From Succinivibrionaceae bacterium (GTDB taxonomy: Bacteria > Pseudomonadota > Gammaproteobacteria > Enterobacterales > Succinivibrionaceae): DNA of 5,561 bases. The DNA is taken from positions 1 to 5,561 of the forward strand of contig DMTG01000288.1 in the NCBI GenBank assembly GCA_003477345.1. Direction: 5' to 3'. Positions 1-4,939 of the stretch are shown here, one piece after another. Below the pieces are notes generated by a model that was given only the letters and a program-made list of their open reading frames with translations, did not search any database and was not told the origin of the DNA. Positions within the stretch are counted from its first letter, which is position 1. The number at the start of each line of letters is the position of its first letter. Position numbers and translations under genes: made by a program.

Positions 1-25
1 GCCTGTTACCAACGGACGCCATACA

Positions 26-100
26 TGGAGCGGGAAACGAGACTCGAACCCGCAACCCTCAGCTTGGAAGGCTGATGCTCTACCATTGAGCTATTCCCGC
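26..100 (-). tRNA. glyT: tRNA-Gly (anticodon TCC)
   Basis: The reverse strand folds into a complete 75-nt cloverleaf. It has a 7-bp acceptor stem beginning GCGGGAA, a GCTC/GAGC D-stem, a TCAGC/GCTGA anticodon stem around the loop CTTCCAA, a 5-base variable region, and a T-arm with loop TTCGAGT. The T-stem contains two G-U pairs. The anticodon TCC lies at 66-68 and would read GGA/GGG glycine codons. The discriminator base is U, as usual for bacterial tRNA-Gly, and the 3' CCA is encoded (26-28). The gene follows tRNA-Tyr by 36 bases on the same strand and is presumably cut from the same transcript. Its place corresponds to E. coli glyT, but the acceptor and D-arm sequence resembles the E. coli Gly(GCC) body more than E. 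coli glyT. The symbol rests on anticodon and synteny. Confidence 0.97.
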
Positions 101-136
101 CTTGTCTGACCGGTGTTCTGCTTTACAGGCAAAAAG

Positions 137-221
137 TGGTGGAGAGGGGAGGATTCGAACCTCCGAAGGCTTCGCCGGCAGATTTACAGTCTGATCCCTT
201 TGACCGCTCGGGAACCCCTCC
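137..221 (-). tRNA. tyrU: tRNA-Tyr (anticodon GTA)
   Basis: The reverse strand encodes an 85-nt class II tRNA with the long variable arm expected of bacterial tRNA-Tyr. The acceptor stem begins GGAGGGG and pairs with CCTCTCC, with one G-U pair. The D-region GTTCCCGAGCGGTCAAAGGG closely matches the E. coli gene. The anticodon loop ACTGTAA holds GTA (185-187), and the T-loop is TTCGAAT. The discriminator is A and the CCA end is encoded (137-139). It is the first gene after the promoter at 277-305. In E. coli the equivalent operon is thrU-tyrU-glyT-thrT-tufB. Here no tRNA-Thr precedes tRNA-Tyr. Confidence 0.97.
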
Positions 222-226
222 ATTTA

Positions 227-247
227 GTCGTCCGTCTCCGGAACAAC
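227..247 (-). other. Hairpin in the 5' leader of the tRNA transcript
   Basis: On the minus strand GTTGTTCCG, loop GAGA, CGGACGAC can pair into a stem with one bulged U and one G-U pair. It ends 5 bases before the mature 5' end of tRNA-Tyr. Such leader stems are common in tRNA precursors and may serve RNase processing or limit misfolding. There is no T-tract after it, so it is not an intrinsic terminator. The base pairing is seen; the role is inferred. Confidence 0.4.
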
Positions 248-276
248 TGCCAACACTATAACGTGAAAGCGTGCTC

Positions 277-305
277 ATAATATAGGAACTTTTTTAGATT
301 TGCAA
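277..305 (-). promoter_or_regulatory. Probable sigma70 promoter of the tRNA-Tyr/tRNA-Gly operon
   Basis: On the minus strand TTGCAA (300-305) is a -35 box matching the consensus at 4 of 6 positions. A 17-bp spacer follows, then TATTAT (277-282), a -10 box matching 5 of 6. Directly downstream is GAGCACGC, a GC-rich discriminator of the kind linked to ppGpp/DksA stringent control of stable RNA. Transcription would start near 269-271, giving a leader of about 50 bases before tRNA-Tyr. Just upstream, 306-335 is made of A- and T-tracts, including a 14-bp palindrome AAAAATTAATTTTT, consistent with an UP element for the alpha subunit. The boxes are seen; the regulation is inferred from known stable-RNA promoters. 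Confidence 0.75.
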
Positions 306-578
306 GTTTTTTATAGAAAAAAATTAATTTTTCTTGCTTTTAAATTATCTACTTGTATTTATTTTATTGATTTATATGATTTTATAATTATTTTTTACTA
401 AAAAAATTTATTCTTAAATTAACAGACTTAAATTATATAGCTATCTTTAGCTTATATATCAATTTGTTAATCTTCAATATCTGCTTAATTTCGATAAATA
501 ACGATTTTATTGAAAATTAGAGCAATTAGCCGTTTATACTAGCAGGAATCAAAAATCTTCAAAAATAGGTTTATAACC
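306..578. other. AT-rich divergent intergenic region, no gene seen
   Basis: This 273-base spacer separates the minus-strand tRNA operon from plus-strand coaA and is strikingly poorer in G and C than the neighbouring coding sequence. All frames on both strands are cut by frequent stops and I see no credible small gene. It holds the UP-like A/T tracts of the tRNA promoter on the left and the probable coaA promoter on the right. The middle (about 340-480) contains short repeats such as two copies of CTTAAATTA (413-421 and 427-435) and the palindrome ATAGCTAT (437-444). Repeats this short are expected by chance in such AT-rich DNA. Confidence 0.6.
510..540 (+). promoter_or_regulatory. Possible sigma70 promoter of coaA
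   Basis: TTGAAA (510-515, 4 of 6 to TTGACA) and TATACT (535-540, 5 of 6 to TATAAT) are separated by 19 bp, longer than the preferred 17. Transcription would start near 547, leaving a leader of about 30 bases before the ATG. The ribosome site is weak: only AGGT at 567-570, eight bases before the start. AT-rich DNA makes chance matches likely, so this is a moderate call. Confidence 0.4.
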
Positions 579-1526
579 ATGGATTACATAAATCTAAATT
601 CTCCGTTTTTTACGTTCGATGCCAATACCTGGTCGACATTCAAACACTCCTCAGACAAGCTGACCTTAACGGAGGAAGATTTAAAAAAATGTGTCGCATT
701 CAATGACAGAATTTCGCTCGACGAAGTCAGCAAAATCTATCTGCCGCTGTCCCGCCTGATCAATTTATATTACAACTCTCGTCATAATAGGGTTGCAATC
801 TTACAGAAATTCCTTGGAAAATCCATGGAAACCGTGCCTTTCATCATTTCCATATCAGGTCCTGTTTCCGTCGGCAAATCAACTGTAGCCCGACTGCTGC
901 ACGAATTACTTTCAAGCTGGCCGTCAAAACCTAAGGTTTCCTTAATAACCACGGATGGATTTCTCTTCCCCAACAAAATTCTCAACAAAAAAATGATCAT
1001 GAGCAAAAAAGGATTCCCTGTTTCCTATGACGTAAAAAAGCTCATGCAGTTTTTAATTGATGTAAAAGACGGTAAACCGAATTTAAAAGTTCCTGAGTAT
1101 TCGCATTCAACATACGACGTACTGCCGGATAAATTCACGATAGTGGACAGACCGAATATTCTCATCATAGAAGGCATCAACGTACTCCAGAACGGAGCTG
1201 ACTATCCTGAAATCAGGAACAGGAGTTTCATTTCTGACTTCATTGATTTTTCAATCTATGTAGACGCAAAAGAAGAACTGCTGCTTAAATGGTATATAGA
1301 CAGATTCTTAAAGTTAAGAGAAAAAACCTTTAATGATCCGACTAACTATTTCCATAAATACTGCCATATTCCTGAAGATCAGGCTATAGAAATGGCTAAA
1401 CTTATCTGGGAATCCATCAATCATGTAAATCTGATTGAAAACATACGCCCAAGCATGGAGCGAGCAAACCTCGTGCTGCAGAAAGGCAAAAATCACAAAA
1501 TAGAAAAGGTTCTTTTAAGAAAGTAA
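579..1526 (+). CDS. coaA: Pantothenate kinase, type I (prokaryotic CoaA)
   Basis: This enzyme phosphorylates pantothenate with ATP to 4'-phosphopantothenate, the first and main control step of coenzyme A synthesis, in the cytoplasm. The 315-residue product is one shorter than E. coli CoaA (316) and collinear with it. The Walker A loop GPVSVGKS is at 94-101 (Lys100), and TTDGF follows with Asp126. YSH at 174-176 supplies the His that contacts pantothenate and CoA (E. coli His177). Arg105 matches E. coli Arg106, implicated in feedback inhibition by CoA, and Arg242 matches Arg243. ILIIEG and DFSIYVDA mark the core beta-strands, and the C-terminus ends LRK as in E. coli. Residue equivalences are from memory of the family. 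The ATG is supported by alignment of the N-terminal FDANTW with E. coli FDRNQW. The gene converges on birA, as in enterobacteria. It appears intact. Confidence 0.97.
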   Translation: MDYINLNSPFFTFDANTWSTFKHSSDKLTLTEEDLKKCVAFNDRISLDEVSKIYLPLSRLINLYYNSRHNRVAILQKFLGKSMETVPFIISISGPVSVGKSTVARLLHELLSSWPSKPKVSLITTDGFLFPNKILNKKMIMSKKGFPVSYDVKKLMQFLIDVKDGKPNLKVPEYSHSTYDVLPDKFTIVDRPNILIIEGINVLQNGADYPEIRNRSFISDFIDFSIYVDAKEELLLKWYIDRFLKLREKTFNDPTNYFHKYCHIPEDQAIEMAKLIWESINHVNLIENIRPSMERANLVLQKGKNHKIEKVLLRK

Positions 1527-1546
1527 GAAAAGTTATCTTTTATAGA
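1527..1546. other. Convergent coaA/birA gap with only a weak A/T stem
   Basis: The 20 bases between the two stop codons contain AAAAG (1528-1532), loop TTAT, CTTTT (1537-1541). This 5-bp stem ends in a short T run on the plus strand. It lacks a GC-rich core and is too weak to call a terminator with confidence. No better hairpin with a T-tract is visible at either gene end, so termination may be Rho-dependent or occur inside the opposing gene. Confidence 0.25.
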
Positions 1547-2500
1547 TTACAGTAATGACACATGGCCTATAGATACCTGTTCTACACCGCTCTGTGTCTT
1601 TAAAAGTAGATGCCCGTCAGATGTAATTCCATCTGCTATTCCTTCTACACTGCTGCTTTCTAGATCTATTTTTACCCTCCTGCCTTTTAAATAGTCTTTT
1701 TTATTAAAACCATCTAAAAATTGAGACAGGCCATCAATTGCAAACTGCTTCTGGCAGACTCTTAGAGCATCGATAATTTTTACTGCGAGATTATCTCTCT
1801 TTACAGGACATTTAAGCCCATTATTGAGGCAGGCATAATCACTATTAAGAACATTGTCTTTCCAGCTGTATACATTCATGCCAAGGCCAACAACTACCAG
1901 ATTATCGTGCTCTCTTGGAATGCTCTCGATTAAAATACCGCCTAATTTCCTATCTAGGACATAAATATCATTAGGCCATTTAATGAAGACATCTTTGATC
2001 CCTATAGCATCTAATGCAGAAGCAACCGCAGCCCCCACAGCTATAGAAAACCCCATGCAAGAATGTTCAGGAGGAAAAGAAAAGCCAATCGACAGGGTAA
2101 GCTGCTTGCCTATTGCCCCTGTCCATTTATTAGCCCTACGGCCTCTGCCGCTATACTGGTGCTCTGCCAGCAGCACATCACCTGAGGCCACATTGCCGGC
2201 TCGATTCAGCATTTCCGTATTGGTTGAGCCGATGGTATCTAATACCTCAACACGGCCTTTGCCTTTTACTTTGCTGTAGATGTAGGTCTCGTTCAAAAAA
2301 TCAACTGGAGATTTTAAACGCAGGTTATTGGGCAGGTTTTCAATGTAATCATCAATAGAATTTAAATTCTCGACTGCCTGCTCTAATTCGGAACTGTTAA
2401 TCGAAAAGAGAGCCTGCAGCTGAGATTTAGGCAGGGAATAACCGGGAGCAGAATTTAGCTTTTTTAAAAGTTGTACGTATATATCTATACCTGATCCCAT
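1547..2500 (-). CDS. birA: Bifunctional biotin-[acetyl-CoA-carboxylase] ligase / putative biotin repressor BirA
   Basis: BirA makes biotinyl-AMP from biotin and ATP and transfers biotin to a lysine of the carboxylase carrier protein AccB. In E. coli the adenylate-bound form also represses the biotin operon. The protein has 317 residues (E. coli 321). An N-terminal winged-helix-like region spans about 5-65 and is followed by the catalytic domain. That domain has GSTN (91-94), the biotinyl-AMP loop GRGRRANKW (118-126), KWPND (174-178, Lys174 equivalent to E. coli Lys183) and DRKLGGILIE. The small C-terminal SH3-like domain is about 271-317. The putative recognition helix SSELEQAVENL is acidic and lacks the family's SRxAVxKHI pattern, so repressor activity is doubtful while ligase activity looks intact. 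The ATG overlaps the murB end by 16 bases and has a strong Shine-Dalgarno GAGGTGG (2510-2516) nine bases upstream. Confidence 0.95.
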   Translation of the reverse strand: MGSGIDIYVQLLKKLNSAPGYSLPKSQLQALFSINSSELEQAVENLNSIDDYIENLPNNLRLKSPVDFLNETYIYSKVKGKGRVEVLDTIGSTNTEMLNRAGNVASGDVLLAEHQYSGRGRRANKWTGAIGKQLTLSIGFSFPPEHSCMGFSIAVGAAVASALDAIGIKDVFIKWPNDIYVLDRKLGGILIESIPREHDNLVVVGLGMNVYSWKDNVLNSDYACLNNGLKCPVKRDNLAVKIIDALRVCQKQFAIDGLSQFLDGFNKKDYLKGRRVKIDLESSSVEGIADGITSDGHLLLKTQSGVEQVSIGHVSLL

Positions 2501-3483
2501 GAAATTTCGCCACCTCGACCAAAAACTCTGACCTCTGGCTCTAGCAGCAAGTCAAAATTTCTGACAACTTCCATTTGAATGTATTTTGCTAAAGCTACTA
2601 TTTCATTAGGAATAGCGCCGCCTCTATTTACAATGACAAGCGCCTGCTTTTCCCAGGTTCCTGCGTTGCCGTGGGTGATCCCGCGGCAGCCGGCCTTGTC
2701 AATAAGCCATCCCGCTGCAAGTTTAAACTGGCCTTCTTCCTCAGTTGAATAAAAAGGCATATCAGGATAACGCGCAAGTAATGAGTTCTTCTTACTTTCC
2801 GGCACTACCGGATTTTTAAAGAAACTGCCGGCATTTCCTATATATCTGTGATCAGGAAGCTTCTGTTTTCTCAAATCTTTTACAAGAGCTCTCAGCTGCT
2901 GAGGCGTACTGATTTTTTCCTTCTTCAGTCCAGCATATGTCAGTACCGGATCAAATTCAGAATGTAATCGTAAAGTGATAGATGTTATAAATAAGTGTTT
3001 TTCTTTATGGGTTTTGAAGTAAGAAGTCCTATAACCAAATGCACATCTTTCATGGCTGACATCTTCAAATACCCGCTTATCCATGTCATAAACGCGGATA
3101 CTTTCGATAAAATCACCGATCTCAACACCGTACGCACCAATATTCTGAATAGGAGCGGCACCGATCGTTCCAGGAATTCCAGATAGATTTTCAATGCCGT
3201 ATATGCCATTAGATATAAAGATTTCAATTAGTTCATCTAAGACGTAACCTGCACCAACCTGTACTAAAAAATCTGTACCGTCGGGCACGATACTAATTCC
3301 CATAATCTTATTTATCAGAACAGTTCCGTCGTAGTCATCTGTAAAGAGCACATCACTGCCATGACCTAGGACGATATACTTATCAGTATATACACGCCTT
3401 AGGTCAGCTACATTGTTAATTACAATTCCCTGTTTGGCTTTTACTTTTAAATTAAACGTATTGTAGGCAGTTAAATCGAACAT
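2485..3483 (-). CDS. murB: UDP-N-acetylenolpyruvoylglucosamine reductase, type I
   Basis: MurB uses FAD and NADPH to reduce the enolpyruvyl group of UDP-GlcNAc-enolpyruvate, giving UDP-MurNAc, the second committed step of peptidoglycan precursor synthesis in the cytoplasm. The product has 332 residues (E. coli 342) and aligns along its whole length. The FAD-binding domain shows GHGSDVLF (40-47) and IPGTIGAAPIQNIGAYGVE (103-121). Family active-site residues are present: GYR (Tyr151-Arg152), the general-acid serine in GNAGSFFKNP (Ser220), and the glutamate in LEPEVR (Glu316). The Tyr-containing loop and lack of truncation fit the type I enzyme of Gram-negatives. Position 44 is Asp where E. coli has Asn (GEGSN). 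The ATG lies 4 bases after the murA stop with no clear Shine-Dalgarno, which suggests translational coupling. Its end overlaps birA by 16 bases. Confidence 0.97.
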   Translation of the reverse strand: MFDLTAYNTFNLKVKAKQGIVINNVADLRRVYTDKYIVLGHGSDVLFTDDYDGTVLINKIMGISIVPDGTDFLVQVGAGYVLDELIEIFISNGIYGIENLSGIPGTIGAAPIQNIGAYGVEIGDFIESIRVYDMDKRVFEDVSHERCAFGYRTSYFKTHKEKHLFITSITLRLHSEFDPVLTYAGLKKEKISTPQQLRALVKDLRKQKLPDHRYIGNAGSFFKNPVVPESKKNSLLARYPDMPFYSTEEEGQFKLAAGWLIDKAGCRGITHGNAGTWEKQALVIVNRGGAIPNEIVALAKYIQMEVVRNFDLLLEPEVRVFGRGGEISWDQV

Positions 3484-3487
3484 TTGG

Positions 3488-4765
3488 CTAATAAATTCTC
3501 TCTATCAGTCCGCCGATTCCGGATATTTTGGTTTCAATGTGCTCATAGCCCCTATCCATATGATATATACGATCCACTATTGTGGTGCCTTCAGCAGCAA
3601 GCCCTGCAATTACCAGGCTGGCAGAAGCTCTTAAATCTGACGACATTACCTGAGCGCCTTTAAGCTTTTCTACACCGCTGCAGATAACAGTATTGCCTTT
3701 GATTTCAAGATGCGCACCCATGCGGTTCAACTCGGCTATATGCATAAATCTATTTTCAAAAATAGTTTCTGTAACTGAGCTTACCCCATTTGCAAGTGAA
3801 TTTAAAACAGTAAACTGTGCCTGCATATCGGTTGGAAATCCAGGATGAGGCGCAGTAATTATGTCAACAGGCTTGATCTGCCGGCCTCTCATATCTGCAG
3901 TAATGGTAGTTCCGTCGATATCTATGAGCGCATTGGCCTGTCTTAATTTAGTTACTAGAGTATCCAGCGTTGACGGCTTGCAGTTAAGGCAGGTAACAAG
4001 ACCGTGAGTAGCAATTCCTGCTATCAGATAAGTACCTGTTTCAATTCTGTCAGCGACAACCGTGTGCTCGCATCCATGCAGAGCTTTTACACCGATTATC
4101 TCAATCTTAGGAGTGCCGTCACCAGAGATTTTTGCACCCATCTTTCTGAGACATTCTGCCAAATCAACAACTTCTGGTTCTAAGGCAGAATTCTCGATTA
4201 CCGTTACGCCATCTGCCAGTGCGGCTGCCATCATCAGATTTTCTGTTCCTGTAACAGAAACCTTATCCATCATAAAATGGCCGCCTGATAATCTTCCCTT
4301 TGGAGCAACCGCCTTTATATATCCGTCTTCAAGCTCAATCTGTGCTCCCATAGCCTCAAGACCTTTTATATGCAGATCTACAGGTCTTGCGCCAATAGCA
4401 CATCCTCCAGGCAGCGATACTTCTGACTCTCCCATATAAGACAGCAGAGGGCCTAGAGCCATAATTGACGCTCTCATGGTTTTCACAAGATCGTACGTCG
4501 CAACCTTGTTAGTGACAGCCCCTTCTATCACTGCTTCACAGCGTTCCGCATTGTAGGTGCACTTTTTGCCTAGATCTTCTAACAGCTTGATACAGGTTTT
4601 TACATCTGCCAAATCAGGTACCTGTTTCAGGACAATTTTTTCTGAAGTTAAAATAGTACAGAGGAGTATTGGCAGGGCTGCATTTTTGGCACCTGAAATT
4701 TTTACCTGACCAGAAAGCTGATTTCCGCCGGTGATCTTAAATTTTGCAGTTTTAAAAGAGGTCAC
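3488..4765 (-). CDS. murA: UDP-N-acetylglucosamine 1-carboxyvinyltransferase (MurA), GTG start
   Basis: MurA transfers enolpyruvate from phosphoenolpyruvate to UDP-GlcNAc, the first committed step of peptidoglycan synthesis. The product has 425 residues (E. coli 419) in the EPSP-synthase-like fold. Visible family motifs are [11 protein letters not shown] with Lys27 (E. coli Lys22) and [15 protein letters not shown] [10 protein letters not shown] (91-100). The loop [12 protein letters not shown] carries the catalytic Cys122 (E. coli Cys115), so fosfomycin sensitivity is expected; an Asp at this position would confer resistance. [14 protein letters not shown] carries Asp313 (E. coli Asp305), and MDRGYE carries Arg405 (Arg397). 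The start is GTG: an in-frame TAA lies one codon upstream (4769-4771), and no other start precedes the conserved N-terminus. A weak AGAAGTG sits six bases before it. In E. coli murA lies elsewhere, near the mla genes; here it leads murB-birA. Confidence 0.97.
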   Translation of the reverse strand: MTSFKTAKFKITGGNQLSGQVKISGAKNAALPILLCTILTSEKIVLKQVPDLADVKTCIKLLEDLGKKCTYNAERCEAVIEGAVTNKVATYDLVKTMRASIMALGPLLSYMGESEVSLPGGCAIGARPVDLHIKGLEAMGAQIELEDGYIKAVAPKGRLSGGHFMMDKVSVTGTENLMMAAALADGVTVIENSALEPEVVDLAECLRKMGAKISGDGTPKIEIIGVKALHGCEHTVVADRIETGTYLIAGIATHGLVTCLNCKPSTLDTLVTKLRQANALIDIDGTTITADMRGRQIKPVDIITAPHPGFPTDMQAQFTVLNSLANGVSSVTETIFENRFMHIAELNRMGAHLEIKGNTVICSGVEKLKGAQVMSSDLRASASLVIAGLAAEGTTIVDRIYHMDRGYEHIETKISGIGGLIERIY

Positions 4766-4789
4766 TTTTTACACTTCTAAATTTCAATT

Positions 4790-4803
4790 TCTTGATATCA
4801 AGA
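4790..4803. repeat. 14-bp perfect palindrome upstream of murA
   Basis: TCTTGATATCAAGA is a perfect palindrome centred 31 bases upstream of the murA start codon. It could be a dimeric repressor site or, in RNA, a 5-bp stem with loop AUAU. No known regulator is recognised. It is the nearest of three inverted repeats whose centres are 23.5 bp apart. Confidence 0.55.
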
Positions 4804-4810
4804 TATACAC

Positions 4811-4829
4811 CTGGCAAATTATTTGCCAG
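4811..4829. repeat. 19-bp inverted repeat upstream of murA
   Basis: CTGGCAAAT-T-ATTTGCCAG is a perfect 9-bp inverted repeat around a single central base. In a murA leader RNA it would form an 8-bp stem with a 3-base loop. No T-tract follows on either strand, so it is not an intrinsic terminator. A dimeric operator is the simpler reading. By chance or not, the GG/GC spacing also resembles a sigma54 -24/-12 element on both strands. Confidence 0.65.
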
Positions 4830-4837
4830 ACGACGTA

Positions 4838-4849
4838 TTACCTTGGTAA
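4838..4849. repeat. Short inverted repeat TTACC-TT-GGTAA
   Basis: This is a 5-bp inverted repeat with a 2-base centre, 79 bases upstream of the murA start at its centre. Alone it would not be notable; it is listed because it falls in even spacing with the two longer palindromes at 4790-4803 and 4811-4829. Confidence 0.4.
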
Positions 4850-4894
4850 CTGATAATCTGTTTGATTACGTTTCATAATTTACAATAGTGGCAT

Positions 4895-4903
4895 ATTCTA
4901 TCA
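4895..4903 (-). promoter_or_regulatory. Possible extended -10 promoter for murA-murB-birA
   Basis: On the minus strand TGATAGAAT fits the extended -10 form TGnTATAAT with one mismatch. No good -35 lies 17 bp upstream. TTGATA-16-TAAATT (4877-4904) is a weaker alternative using overlapping bases. Transcription from the extended -10 would begin near 4888 and give a leader of about 120 bases that contains all three inverted repeats. Inferred only. Confidence 0.3.
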
Positions 4904-4921
4904 AAAATGTAAGACATTTTT
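4903..4921 (-). terminator. A/T hairpin after metA, possible weak terminator
   Basis: Downstream of the metA stop, AAAAATGT-CTT-ACATTTTT on the minus strand is a perfect 8-bp inverted repeat with a 3-base loop, ending in five Ts. The stem has only one G-C pair per arm, so it is weak by intrinsic-terminator standards. A second A/T stem, ATAAAA/TTTTAT, lies at 4922-4939 right after the stop codon. Since the possible murA promoter overlaps this hairpin's end, metA and the mur cluster could be partly cotranscribed. Confidence 0.3.
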
Positions 4922-4939
4922 ATAAAAGCCGATTTTTAT

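Noticed and set aside
1..25. Possible 5' end of a downstream tRNA-Thr (thrT)
   Set aside because: The reverse strand here does not begin a tRNA acceptor stem or D-arm that I can recognise. It is only spacer after tRNA-Gly.
413..435. 9-bp direct repeat CTTAAATTA as a possible binding site or insertion scar
   Set aside because: It is too short and too AT-rich to be distinguished from chance in this spacer, and nothing lies between the copies to suggest an insertion.
4062..4439. A 125-codon open frame on the plus strand opposite murA, and similar frames opposite or inside the other genes
   Set aside because: They lie wholly inside strongly conserved genes in other frames, and their translations show no recognisable family. 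They are shadows of the real coding sequence.
4828..4836. A MetJ-box-like AGACGACGT near metA
   Set aside because: Only one imperfect copy is present, not the tandem 8-bp repeats MetJ needs, and it lies downstream of metA rather than at its promoter.
4878..4887. TTGTAAAT on the minus strand resembling half of the E. coli biotin operator
   Set aside because: There is no matching inverted half site at the required distance, and no bio gene is next to it.
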